DNA of 64,000 nucleotides from Botryosphaeria dothidea (lineage: Eukaryota; Ascomycota; Dothideomycetes; Botryosphaeriales; Botryosphaeriaceae): assembly GCA_011503125.2 (NCBI GenBank), contig WWBZ02000022.1:1-64000 (forward strand), read 5' to 3'. The position numbers and the translations under genes were made by a program. Position 1 is the stretch's first letter; every line of letters starts with the position of its first letter. Shown piece after piece: positions 1-11,242 of the stretch. The notes under the pieces were generated by a model that saw nothing but the letters and a program-made list of their open reading frames with translations, was not told where the DNA came from and made no database searches.

Positions 1-713
1 AAAGATCCTAACGTCTCTACTAGGAGCTTCTTAGTAGTAAGTACTTTCTTACACGCCTAGCTTTTTTCTACTTAGATCTTTCTAATAATTACCTTTATTT
101 AAGAGCTTAGCTTATTCTTATCTATTTACTATCTCTAGAAAGTAGAGGGTAAGTTTAGTAGTAGCTAGGGGGGTAGAAGGCTTCGGGGCTACTTAGGCTA
201 TAATTTATACCTAGCTACGAGTATTAGGTATAGATATAGAGATAGCCTAGATACGGTTAACTACTTTTTAGACCTATTAGACCTCTTTAAGGATATTCTT
301 AAGGCCTAGCTTCTTAGTAGCTATCTTTTAGTAGATAGTAATATAATTCTAGAAGATTATCTTAGTATATCGAGAAAATTTTTTTACCTAGCTAGATAGA
401 ACTAAAGGGAGGCTAGCGGATATTTATAGGGCTTAGAGGAGGGTATCTACTATTTTTAAGGCTCTCTTAACGTATTCTACGCTGTACTAAGTACTCTACG
501 GTTTCTTAAGGGTATATTAGGGCTAAGTAGAGGTATTTACTAGGGGAGGCTATTCGCCTCTTCTATATTTTTCTATATTAACTACTTCGTAGCTATAGTT
601 GTCTTAAGTACTATTTTAGGACTCGCGAAGCCTAGAAGAGTTCCTAGAGCCCTCTCCCGGCGCGTAGCTTAGGATCGATTTTTTAGTATAGTTATATTTT
701 TTTTAAATAGATT
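1..713. other. RIP-mutated repeat flank, no readable gene
   Basis: This stretch is AT-rich, full of TAG/TAA-type triplets and has no open frame of useful length on either strand. Its composition matches the mutated element that resumes at 6531, so it is probably the other half of the DNA into which the 714-6525 retrotransposon jumped. I could not identify protein domains in it. The last five bases (709-713, AGATT) are the left target duplication of that insertion. Confidence 0.5.
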
Positions 714-1100
714 TATTATAAACGTGGCTTATGTAGACCCCTTACTTATTTACCTTCGTTAATTTAAAATCTAGATCTAGACTTACCTGCTTATAAATTA
801 GGAAGCTAGTATTTTAGTTCGTTCTTTATATATATAAAGCTCGCCCCTCTGCTTTGTAGTTAGTTCTTTAGTCTAGTAATGAGTATTCCTCGCGTATAAC
901 TTAGTACGCCTTGAATTGGACCTTGCTTGCCTCCCTCGTCCCTCGTCCCTCGCCCCTCGTCCCTCGCCCCTCGTCTCTCGCACCTCGTACCCTCGCCCTT
1001 TGAACTACACCCTTATACTTCGGTATTGTTTTACCCCTACTACCTTTACCGGCTTCGTTACCTCGTCTCTCCGCCCCCCCTCCAAGGTCCGTTTATTACA
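714..1100 (+). repeat. 5' LTR of the gypsy element
   Basis: This 387-bp copy aligns base for base, without gaps, to 6139-6525. I count ten differences, all transitions, which fits RIP rather than ordinary drift. It ends in CA but begins with TA, presumably a mutated TG. It contains a TATA-like stretch (about 831-838) and an imperfect tandem array of a CTCGTCCCTCGCC-like unit at about 930-1000. Confidence 0.93.
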
Positions 1101-1604
1101 TTTTGCTAGACTCTCTCTAGTAGGCCTAAAGCTCTCGCCGAAGCCCTAGACTGTAATCCCCAAAATGGTTGATGGAACTATACCTCCTGATCCTTGGGAT
1201 ACGCCTCTTCTAAGTTCTTAATCAAGTCCCTGCTCCTGTCAACGCTCGTCCTACCTTCCCTGAAGATATCCCGGTTTCTCTACGCGTTACCCTTAGCTAG
1301 GCATACGCTAGAGGAAGATAATCTTGCCTAAGATCCGATATCGATTCACCAGCTATCCCTGAGAATGCTACGAAACGCCTAAGTTGCTTGCATCTTTTAC
1401 TACTACGGTTTTGGCCAAGATAAAGCCTTCGCCCGACTCCAACCACTAGCCCCGAACCTCCCTACCAACACGCCGGGCTACTACGTCCACGGTATCTTCT
1501 TTAGAAACCCTACGTCCCCGCATCCCTAAGGTATCGGATCTAGAAACCCTTTAAAGGAGAACGCACTCGATTCTAGAACTTCGCTACGCAACTTCAACTC
1601 AAAT
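1101..1604 (+). other. Leader and mutated 5' part of gag
   Basis: This is the internal part of the gypsy element between the 5' LTR and the longest intact gag frame. An ATG at about 1165 starts a short frame that soon meets a stop. Fragments resembling the start of gag are scattered in different frames. I did not find a convincing primer-binding site directly after the LTR. Confidence 0.5.
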
Positions 1605-2414
1605 TTGCCTCGGAACCCATCTGCTTTTACAACGGATATAGCTAAGATTACCTACGCTGGGTCATATCTTCGCGATGCGGCTTACACTTGGTTTGCCCCT
1701 TACGTCTCTGCTTCGAACGGTTCCGTAGACTTCGACAATTATGAGGTCTTCTACCAAGCTCTCAAGGCCGCATTTAATGATCCTGATGCTTACGCAACGG
1801 CTGAACGATCCCTCCTCGCGCTTAAACAAGACAAGTCCTGCTCGGCTTACTACTCACGGTTTCTCTCGCTTATTACGACTCTTGGTTGGAAGGAAAACGC
1901 AGTGAAGATTCACTACTTCCGCCTTGGCCTTAAGGAGAACCTTAAGGATCTTCTTGTTGGACGTTCTATGCCACTGGAATTCGAAAAGTTCGCTGAAACC
2001 TGCATTGCGTTGGATAACCAACTCTATGCTCGAACAATTGAGAAAAAGACACCCGTAACTCGTACCCCTACCTCGACTCCTCTCTCTACACCAGCTACCC
2101 CTCGATCCTCGTCTCCCGCGCCAACCTCGATCCCCCAAAGTGAACCTATGGAACTGGATGCCTCTGCTCGAAAAGCGTACCGAAGAGCTAATAATCTCTG
2201 CGCTTACTGTGGTGATCCGAACCACTGGGTACGTGAGTGCCCTAAGGCAAAGGGTCCAAAGGGTTTAAAGGGTCCAAACCTTAATTCGACCACAACTGCA
2301 CCCTCTCCGCCCACCTCGCTACTAGTAACAAGTCCACTCGTCTCTAAAACCTCGACTTCTACAACTCCTCCTACGGCTTTAGTCCTCTACGTGTTAAAAA
2401 ACGTAGAAGGCTAG
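1605..2414 (+). pseudogene. gag fragment of gypsy element (capsid and CCHC knuckle)
   Basis: The longest surviving frame of the retrotransposon, 269 codons; the first codon is not a real start. The first half reads as a retrotransposon Gag/capsid domain (AAYTWF-like and LKQDKS motifs, then a helical region). It is followed by a Pro/Ser/Thr-rich linker and a zinc knuckle, CAYCGDPNHWVREC, which fits C-x2-C-x4-H-x4-C. The protein would package the element RNA. Frames upstream and downstream are broken, so it is a decayed gene. Confidence 0.85.
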
Positions 2415-2429
2415 GTAGTACCCGGCACC

Positions 2430-5400
2430 TGCCTAGCCCCCCGCTACTTTCTACTTTAAATTAATTCTCTATTCTTGCTTCTTTATCTTCGAACCTCGGA
2501 ACACTCTTATTTTCACCCCCCGAACCTCGTACCTCGAAACTACGCGCTATTAATCTCGGAAAACGCCCACTCCTTATTCTTAAGTCAGTAGTTAATAATA
2601 CAATCGAAACCTCGTCTATGCTAGACTCTAGTGCTTCGTCCTTGTTTATAGATGATGCTTTTGTTAAGGAACACTCGCTCCCTACTCGTCAAAAAACACA
2701 ACCTAAATCCCTCGAGCTGGCTGATGGATCTATAGCTGGGTGGATTACTTATGAAGCCGACCTTTAACTCGATATTGATTAACACTAAGAACTCCTTACC
2801 TTTCAGGTAACTAAGCTTGGTCAATATCCTATTATTCTTAAAAAACCTTGGCTAGAAAGATACGATCCACAGATTCTCTGGTCAAGGAATACTATTACCT
2901 TCGCTTCTCCTTTCTGCCAAGTAAATTGCTTACCTACTCGACAACCTACGATTACGCCTCCTAATCCGCCTTCGATCTCTTACGCTACGGTATCCTACGC
3001 CGCCCTTACCCGCTATGTCTAACGAGATAAGACTAGGATCTATGCCGTATTAATTAAGGAAATCCAAGAACACCTTGAAAGCCTTAAAAAAACGGAACAA
3101 CAAACCCCGGAATAAGAACTCGAAACCCTCCGCTCACGAATCCCGGCTCGATTTCACTATCTTCTTCCTTTCTTTACTAAGAAAGAGGCCGATAAGCTTC
3201 CCCCACATCGATATATTGATTATGAAATTTCGCTAGAAGAGGGCAAGAAACCCCTATTCGGTCCTCTCTACTCAATGTCCGATTTAGAGCTTAAGGCTCT
3301 ACGCGAATATCTTGATGAGAACCTTAAGAAAGGTTTTATTCGGCCCTTATCCTCATCCTCTGCGTCCCCTGTTCTCTTTGTTAAGAAACTAGGTGGCGGC
3401 CTTCGTTTTTGTGTGGATTATCGCGAACTAAACGGTATTACGAAAAAGAACCGTTATCTACTCCCCTTGATTAACGAGACTCTCCGTCAACTTTAAGGCT
3501 CTCGTATTTTTACTCGACTCGACCTTCGCGGTGCTTATAACCTTATCCGGATCAAGGAAGGCTCCGAATATTTAACCGCCTTTAGGACTCGCTATGGCCT
3601 ATACGAGTACCTTGTTATGCCCTTTGGCCTTACGAATGCGCCTGCTACCTGCCAACAATTCGTTAACGATATACTACGTGAATATCTCGACCGCTGGTGC
3701 GTCGTCTACTTAGATAATATCCTTATCTACTCGGAAACAGAAGAGGAGCACCACGAACACGTCTAATTAGTTCTCGAAAAACTTCGTGAAGCAGGCCTGT
3801 ACGTAAAAGGCGAAAAATGCGACTTCTATACGACTTCGACCACGTTCCTTGGCTTCGTTATCTCCCTAGACGGTATCTTTATGGACCCGGCTAAGGTAGC
3901 CGCCGTAAGAGACTGGGAGGCTCCTCGCTTAGTTAAAGATCTTTAATCGTTCCTTGGCTTTGCAAACTTTTACCGAAGATTTATTGAAGGATACTCTCGA
4001 AAAGCTAGAGCTCTCTTTAGGCTCCTAGCTAAGAATATTCGTTTTACTTGGGAAAAAGAATAGGATAAGGCATTTACTTATCTTAAGGAAGCCTTCTGCT
4101 CTTACCTAATTCTCCGACACTTCGACCCCCAACTCGAAACTATCCTTAAAACCGACTTATCCGACTTTGTTATCTCCGTAATTTTATCCCAATAGGTAAC
4201 CTACGATGATGGCAGAAGAATCCTATATCCTATCGCCTACTACTTTCGGAAAATGACCTCCGTAGAGTAGAACTACGGTATCGGGGATAAGGAACTCTTA
4301 GCTATCGTGGAAGCCCTAAAGGAATACCGTTCCCTCGTTATTAACCTCTCCTCGCCACTCCTCGTTCTTATAGATTACTCGAATTTAACTAGCTTTGCCT
4401 CTAAGTAAATCTTAAACCGTCGGCAAGCACGCTGGGTAATTAAACTCTTAGAACTCGACTTTAAGATCGTCTACCGCCCAGGAACTAAGAATTAACGCGC
4501 GGATGCGTTAACAAGACGGTTAGGAGACCTCCCTGCTCGAGAGGGGCGCCTGCCCCCTACTACGATCCTTACCTCTAAAAAATTCGAAATTTCGACCCTT
4601 ATTTCTACTCGCTATTTGATCGCTAGGCTAGAACCGTCTCTAGCTAGTGAAATTCGCTTAGCACTCGATGAGGATACTCTTGGACAAGAGATCCTTACCG
4701 CACTCGATACCCACGCACTTCGATATTCTAAGGTGGATTTAGGCGCATGTTCTAAGGATAACGATGGTCTCTTACTAGTTAATAGACTTATCTATATTCC
4801 TAAAGATCTAAGCCTCCGCTAAAGGATTATTAGCTCTCGACACTCGCACCCGGCTGCTGGACACCCAGGCCAAGCAGCAACATTTGAACTCGTTACTCGT
4901 AATTTCTAGTAGCCAGGTCTACGCTAGACAGTAGCTCGTTTTATACGAAACTGTGAGACCTGCCAAAGAATTAAACCCGCTCGACATACCCCCTATGGAT
5001 ATTTGAAACCCCTTGAAGTGCCATAACGCCGCTAGCAATCCGTTTCTCTCGATTTAATTACGGGACTTCTAACGTCTAACTCGTTCGATACTATATTAGT
5101 AGTCGTAGATCGACTAACTAAAATAGCTCACTTTATTCCTTGCTAAATAACCCTCGATTCGATAGAGCTTGCTAAGCTTTATCGAGACTACGTTTTTCGA
5201 CTACATGGCTTACCCGACGACTTCGTATCTAACCGCGGCTCGATTTTTACCTCTGAATTTACTAGAGCTCTTAGTAGATCCCTATCTATTAAGACCAACT
5301 TTAGTACGGCTTTCTACCCGCAAACCGACGGCCAGACAGAGCGCATTAACGCTATTCTCGAGCAATACCTTCGTGCCTACGTTTCGTACTAACAAGACGA

Positions 5401-6100
5401 TTAGAACGACTTTCTCTCCCTTGCTGAATTCGCTTATAATAATACAATCTCGACCACGACTAAGGTTACCCCCTTCTTTGCAAACTACGGCTTCTACCCT
5501 CGTTATAAGATTCTACGGAAAGACCCGATCTTAGCCCCACTCGAACCCCTACGTCTCTTCTAAGAGAACCTCGAAAACCTCGAAAACCACCTTCGCTAAG
5601 AAATTCGATTCGCACAAGATGCCTACGCAGAACAAGCTAATAAAGACCGTATCTCGCCACCCGTCTTTAAGCCTGGTGACCTCGTTTGGCTCCTAAGACG
5701 GCATATCTCGACAACAAGACCTTCGGATAAACTCGACTTCAAACGCCTTGGCCCCTTTCCTATACTAGGAAAGATCTCGACTTATGCCTATCGCCTAGAA
5801 CTACTAAGGACGATGAAAGTCCACCCCGTATTCCACGTCTCTTTACTCGAACCCGCGGCCTCTGACCCCTTGCCTAATTAAGTCTAACCTCCGCCCCCGC
5901 CCGTTATCGTTGACGGCGAAGAAGAGTACCGGGTAGAAGAGATTCTAGACGTTAAAGCAACCCGGAGACAACCGAAATACCTCGTAAAATAGACTGGTTA
6001 CTCGATACTAACCTGGGAACCTTACGACCTTGTTAAAGACCTTAAGGCCCTTAATACGTTCTATGAACGTTACCCTTTAAAACCTCGACCCTTAGGCTAA
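2430..6100 (+). pseudogene. pol of gypsy element: protease, RT, RNase H, integrase, chromodomain
   Basis: A pol frame interrupted by many in-frame stops but readable from end to end. The protease shows LDSSASS at about 2620. Reverse transcriptase runs from about 3270, with [10 protein letters not shown], then LDLRGAYN and [10 protein letters not shown]. RNase H covers about 4120-4510, the integrase zinc finger (HSHPAAGHPG, then CETC) about 4840-4975, the integrase core about 5030-5500, and a chromodomain about 5920-6080 (EEYRVEEILD, then TWEPYDL). The RT active-site box reads YLDN instead of YxDD, because the second Asp codon at 3716-3718 is AAT. That is the change RIP would make and would abolish polymerase activity. 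Confidence 0.9.
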
Positions 6101-6138
6101 AGGCTCGTAGGAACTTACCTCTAGGGAGGAGAGCCTAC

Positions 6139-6525
6139 TATTATAAACGTGGCTTATGTAGACTCCTTACTTATTTACCTTCGTTAATTTAAAATCTAGA
6201 TCTAGACTTACCTGCTTACAAATTAGGAAGCTAGTATTTTAGTTCGTTCTTTATGTATATAAAGCTCGCCCCTCTGCTTTGTAGTTAGTTCTTTAGTCTA
6301 GCAATGAGTATTCCTCGCGTATAACTTGGTACGCCTTAAATTGGACCTTGCTTGCCTCCCTCGTCCCTCGTCCCTCGCCCCTCGTCCCTCGCCCCTCGTC
6401 TCTCGCACCTCGTACCCTCGCCCTTTGAACTACACCCTTATACTTCGGCATTGTTTTACCCCTACTGCCTTTACCGGCTTCGTTACCTCGTCTCTCCGCC
6501 CCCCCTCTAAGGTCCGTTTATTATA
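6139..6525 (+). repeat. 3' LTR of the gypsy element
   Basis: The partner of the LTR at 714-1100, at a constant offset of 5425 bp. Both ends now read TA, as expected if the TG and CA termini were each hit by RIP. The target duplication AGATT follows directly at 6526-6530. Confidence 0.93.
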
Positions 6526-6530
6526 AGATT

Positions 6531-8774
6531 ATATACTACTATTATAGATAGGAAAGGTTTTTATCTAGGCTATTCTAAGAAAGTAGCTACGGTTTTTTCT
6601 TCTATATACCCTTATAGATAGCTATAGCTATATAGATCCTTCGAGGAGCTAAATTAGCTTAAATTAAATTTATCTATCTATCTATATATCTACTAAGTAG
6701 CTTACTAGCCGGTAGACGCGGTAGACCGAGTTTCTTTTAGTATTTAATTTTACTATTACGTACCGTCTCGGTAAGTAAAGCGAGAAACCCGACTCTCTTA
6801 CTCGTCGCTCTTAAGACCTTCTATAAGAAGTAGAGAATCTACGAAGATAGTACCGGTTCTAGTAGATACTTAAAGACTTAAATATCGAGAAAGATATAAA
6901 GATCGCCGTAAATTCCGTCTTCTTCGCGGATAATAAGCTCTCTAAAGAGGCCCTAGTAGAGTCCGAATAAGACTAAATCGAGAAAATCCTCGAAATAGAT
7001 TACGAGAGTAACGAATATATCTAGGATCTTATAGCCGTAGTAGATAAAGAACTTCGACGCGTATCTACGTATCTTCTTAAATACGGCTATAAACTAAATA
7101 TAATAGACCTTAGAGTATCTAACTACCGACTATACTATAAGAACCGTCTTATAGTATCTAATAATAAGAAAACCCGCCTATAAATTCTATAGAGCTTCTA
7201 CGATACGTAGCTAGTAGGCTACTCTAGATCTAGAGTAATATACTACTAACTTAAGCTTTACTACTAGTAGCCTAATATACGTAATAATATAGCGGTTTAC
7301 TATAAGAACTACTATTACTACCGTAGATATAAGCTCTATTTAGAATAGAAATAAGGGCTTCTCTAACTTCTACTAATCTCTTAATAAAAGTAGCTCGATA
7401 TTATAATCGACTTCGTAAAAAAACTTATACTATACTTCTACTAGAATTAAATATTCTAATACTATCTAATTATTACGGACCGCCTTACTAAGCGAAGAAT
7501 CTACGAGCCGCTTATATTCTTAATTTTAAAAGAAGTTATTAACGCTCTCTAGCGCCGGACGTTTAGTATCTACGGGTTCTCTCTTAGTATTCTCTCCGAT
7601 AGAAGTAGTATAATAAACTTCTAGCTATATCGTAGGATTATAGAAAGATACTAAGTTAAAATTAAGATATTAACTGCGTACTACTTAGAAATAGACGAAT
7701 AAAGTAAAAGTAGCGTTAAAGTCTTTAAGTAGTATCTCCGTAAGTTCGTTAACTACGTCTAAGATAACTAGGTTAACTTCCTACTAGATACTAAATTTAT
7801 AGTAAATACGTATATTAACGCGTTAACCGGCGTCTTACTATTTTTCGCTAATAACGGCTTTTATCTACGTACTAGCCTCGAATCTAAAAGCTAAGAAGAT
7901 TCTTAACTAGCTAAAGTTACTAGAGTAGACCGCCTACTAAAACGCTATAATATAATAAGAAAGTATTTATAAGAATAGCTCTATTAAATCTAGAAGAAAT
8001 AGAAACGCTACGCTAATAAGCTTAGGTAACTCTATCTAGCCTTTAAGCTCGGTAATAAAGTCTTCGTTAATACTAGATACTTTAATCTAAACCGGGAAAC
8101 GAAGTTCCTCGACCTAAAAAGTATAGATTCGTACGAGATTATCCGGGTTATCGATAATAAAGTCTATAAAATAGCGCTTCTAGAGTATATATAGAATAAG
8201 AACTTATTTAACGTTTTCTACCCTTAGAAACTATATCTCGCTTCGAATAATTTTTATCTAAGCTAAGTTTAAGAACCCGGCTCTACTATTATAATTTAGA
8301 ATAATAACGACGAAGTACCGTATAAGAAATAGAAAGTTCTAGAGATTATTAGTTACGGTAGATCGGCTAAAAATAGATTATACCGGGCTACCTATACGCT
8401 AGAATAGAACGACTAGAACGCCGTACTACCGCTCTAGCCCTAGACTAACTTTAAGAACGTACTAAATAAGATTAGGAAGTACTACGCCTAGTACCTAGAA
8501 GTAGGACCTCCGTCTAGATTTTTTCTCCTATAGCTCGGAGAACCTCGCTCGGCGGAGGGGGGGGTAGTATTAGGCCTCTAAGGTATAGATAGAGAATCGG
8601 ACCGCCGGGTAGCTACCTAGCGGCTCCGCAGGTTAGGTAGAAACCGGAATAATATTATTCCTTCGGCTTAGTTATAGAGTACTAAGGTAGCTAGGTATAT
8701 CTATCTATCTACCTCTTCTTTACCTTCTCTTCTTTTTCTCTTTATACTTAGATTTCTTCTTAATAGTAATACTA
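6531..8774 (+). mobile_element. Second gypsy element, 3' part, heavily RIP-mutated
   Basis: Strongly AT-shifted sequence whose plus strand still reads as the end of a Ty3/gypsy pol once stops are ignored. There is an RNase H tail near 6680-6800, an integrase HHCC finger around 7200-7340 and an integrase core with TDRLTKRRIYEPL and ILSDR motifs at about 7470-7610. A longer C-terminal region extends to about 8500. A purine tract (about 8550-8564) precedes its 3' LTR. Mutation is much denser than in the element at 714-6525, so it is an older or more heavily RIPped family. Its 5' half is outside the window or is the 1-713 flank. Confidence 0.75.
8565..8774 (+). repeat. Putative 3' LTR of the second gypsy element
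   Basis: The segment starts directly after a run of eight G (purine tract). It is bounded by a perfect 8-bp inverted repeat, TAGTATTA at the left end and TAATACTA at the right, as expected of LTR ends after mutation. The partner LTR is not in the window, so the boundaries rest on the inverted ends and the purine tract only. Confidence 0.6.
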
Positions 8775-8822
8775 TCCTTTTAGTTTAAGCTTTCTTATAC
8801 TATCGAGTACTAGAAGGTATAA

Positions 8823-9240
8823 TGTTACGGGCCCAGGAAGTGGAGCAAGCGGTGCAGCAGAAACTCATGAGCGGGATCGGATTATTACGTGCCGAACCCC
8901 GAAACACGCTTGACCTATTTGGGCGGCCAGCAAGCCCGACCCCCAGAAGCAGATCACCCTTGGCCATTGGCCACCCCACTGTCCATACCAACACCATAGT
9001 CTGGCCAACCACCGGCCAATCATAGTATATAGACCACATTCGTTTACAGTAGATAGGACCTTCGTGGTCAATTCCAATCATTGCTTAACACCCATCTTGT
9101 TTACCTTCCCTGCCTGGCTACGGCTGCTATCCCCTTGCACAAGTGACATCCCGATAGCGGTAGCAAAACCCCCAGACGCTGCGCACCTTCCCGACGCCTA
9201 AGCCCCTCGGACTCCCTTGTTCCCAAGGCCCAGCGTAACA
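8823..9240. repeat. Solo LTR with TATAA target duplication
   Basis: A 418-bp segment with TGTTACG at the left and CGTAACA at the right end (perfect inverted termini). It is flanked on both sides by TATAA (8818-8822 and 9241-9245). Its base composition is normal, in sharp contrast to the AT-shifted DNA around it, so it arrived after or escaped the RIP that hit its surroundings. No internal coding sequence and no second LTR are present. This is what recombination between the two LTRs of an element leaves behind. Confidence 0.88.
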
Positions 9241-10049
9241 TATAATACTTTCTTATAGGAAGATCTTATTACTTAAGAAAGCTCTCTATAGGCTTAAAGA
9301 GTCGCTAGCGTTATAGTAAAAGTACTTTTAAGCCACGCTTAAAGACCTAGGACTAGAGCCTATACTAGATACGCTATATCTCTACACGAACGAATACCTC
9401 TTCGTATTCTTCTTTATAGACGATATTATTATAGCCTTTCCTAAGAAGAATAAGCTATTCGCGTACGTATTCGAATAAGATCTCTTTTAGCGCTACGAGA
9501 TACGTAAGATAGAAGAAGTTTAGTAGTTCTTAGCTTTGCGAATCGTCCGTAATTAAAGTAAGTAACTGCTATAGCTATTATAGGAGTTATACCTTACCAG
9601 CCTTAGGGCTAAATATAACGTTAAAGAATTATCGGTTGCCACGCCTCTTCCGATAGAGGACCTACCTACCCTAAATAACGAGGCTTATACAATACCTTAA
9701 GACATCTACACGTTCTAGAGCAAGATAGGATCTGCCTAGTTCGCTACTATTAGCACGAGACCTAATATAGGCCACGCCTACTCAGCCCTCTCTGCGTATT
9801 TAACGAACCCTTCTAAGCGATACCTCTATCTTGCACAGCGCCTCCTAGAATATCTCGTAAATACGAAGGACCTCGTAATTATATATAACGGTAACGTAGT
9901 AGATAATTAACGCATCTTCGTGCCTAGTAGTAATATATCCTTCGCAAATAATACGGCTACACGCCGTAGTTACTAAGGATTACTCATAATGCTGTTCGAC
10001 GGACCCGTGGACTGGAAAGCCTCTAAGCAACCAATAGTGACGACCTTAA

Positions 10050-10494
10050 TGTAACGAGCGGGCCTCTACCTCTAAGGATCCAAACACCAAAGAGGGTGGA
10101 AACCTGTCGAAGGGTTTTCCTTGAGTGGGTACAAGAAGAGGTACGTGAGGAACGAGTAGACGACTGAAGACTGAGCACTGCGTGCGAAGGCCTTGTTACT
10201 AACAATTGGTGCTGAATTGTTATTGAAGTTGACCACGAAGGTCAAAGCTATCTAAGGAGTGTGGTTTATATACACGTAGGAGATTGTCTACAATCTATGT
10301 GTTGCCCTATGTCGCCGGGGCTACACTGGGCGACAGTTGCTCTATGTCGCCCGGGCTTTAGAGGGCGACATGTGGGTCCTGGTGGGGGCTCACGTGCGGG
10401 GTCACGTGGCGCCTTTCCCCTTCCTTGGTGGGGTTCTCTCTGCGGGCTCCCCCATCTTCTCTTTCTATGTTCCTGTGGAGGCTGCGCCGTAACA
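10050..10494. repeat. Solo LTR inserted in copia RNase H, CTTAA duplication
   Basis: A 445-bp segment, TGTAACG to CGTAACA, flanked by CTTAA on both sides (10045-10049 and 10495-10499). It splits the RNase H reading frame of the copia remnant, which continues on the far side, so this is a genuine later insertion. It is GC-rich and not mutated like its host. It is not obviously the same family as the solo LTR at 8823-9240. It carries a perfect 9-bp inverted repeat (10344-10352 with 10363-10371). Confidence 0.88.
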
Positions 10495-10988
10495 CTTAAT
10501 AACGTAAGCAGAGCTCCTCGCTCTATCAGAGACTGCTAAGTAGGCATACTAGTAGAAACGCTTCTTTAGAGGCATCCAATTTAAGCTAGGTCACCTCGTT
10601 TAGATCGAGTGTAATAACACGTAGACGCTCCGCCTTATAGAAGAGAACGTCGGAAAGCTTATTACGAAGCTTCGTCATGTTAATATCTATTACTACTAGC
10701 TTAGGCAAGAGACTCAAGCAGGCAACGTTTACTTTAAATGGACACTAACAGCTCAAATGATTGCAGACGGACTCACAAAGCCGTTATCAAAGCAAAAGCA
10801 CGCCTACTTTGTGCAAGGTTTAGGCCTCTCATCACTACAACAGTGATTATAAGCGTATACGCCGCTTAAATTAGATTATCACCATTTTATCTATATATTT
10901 CGGTAATTACGTTCCTTTTACACTGTTAAAGGTCAACACCAAGCAGATTATCGCGCACTGCCCGATCGGATACTACGCGAAGGGGGTG

Positions 10989-11136
10989 TGTTGGAAATCA
11001 CGTGTTTTGCATATTGCTTTTGCAACACCAGATAGCTTAGTTACTCACTTACGTATATAAGGAGGGTGGGCCACCTACGCCCTTCCTCCTCATGCTAATC
11101 ATCAATGGATCATCGTTGTTCATCAACAATCTAACA
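10989..11136 (+). repeat. 3' LTR of the copia remnant
   Basis: A 148-bp segment starting TGTTGGAAATCACG right after the purine tract GAAGGGGGTG and ending CAATCTAACA. Short LTRs starting TGTTGG are common in copia elements. It holds a TATA-like ATATAA at about 11055 in the plus direction. The left LTR is not in the window, so a target duplication cannot be tested. Confidence 0.8.
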
Positions 11137-11242
11137 AAATCAGTGATCTGTGCAAAAGAAAGCCCCCAGCCCAAATCAACACTCACCATAAAAGAAAGTT
11201 GAAGCCGCGGATCACTTGGCTCTCCGAAGCAGCCACAACAAG

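Larger units (their letters stand above)
714..6525 (+). mobile_element. Ty3/gypsy chromovirus LTR retrotransposon, RIP-inactivated
   Basis: A complete but dead LTR retrotransposon of 5812 bp. It has two aligned 387-bp LTRs, a 5-bp target duplication AGATT at 709-713 and 6526-6530, and a purine tract (about 6123-6135) just before the 3' LTR. Between the LTRs the plus strand reads, in order, gag with a CCHC knuckle, an aspartic protease, reverse transcriptase, RNase H, an integrase with an HHCC finger and a C-terminal chromodomain. Integrase after RT/RNase H places it in Ty3/gypsy, and the chromodomain in the chromoviruses. The frame is broken by many TAA/TAG codons of the kind RIP makes from CAA, CAG and TGG. 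The element is therefore non-autonomous. Confidence 0.93.
8775..11136 (+). mobile_element. Ty1/copia remnant: RT-RNase H end plus 3' LTR
   Basis: The plus strand reads as the C-terminal part of a copia polyprotein with stops. There is a LYRLKESL-like motif near 9280, the RT active site FFIDDIII near 9415, and the copia RNase H signature ending GGPVDWKASKQ-like near 10020. After an inserted LTR come LLALSETAK and MIADGLTKPLSKQKHA, at 10515-10800. A purine tract (10979-10988) and a short LTR close the element. The 5' part is missing at the junction with the gypsy LTR (8774/8775). The remnant is interrupted twice by solo LTRs. Mutation decreases toward the 3' end, where the last 100 codons are nearly intact. 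Confidence 0.85.

Noticed and set aside
11190..11230. Resemblance to the start of 5.8S rRNA (GCGGATCACTTGGCTC)
   Set aside because: Only about 15 bases match loosely, and the conserved continuation of 5.8S rRNA is absent.
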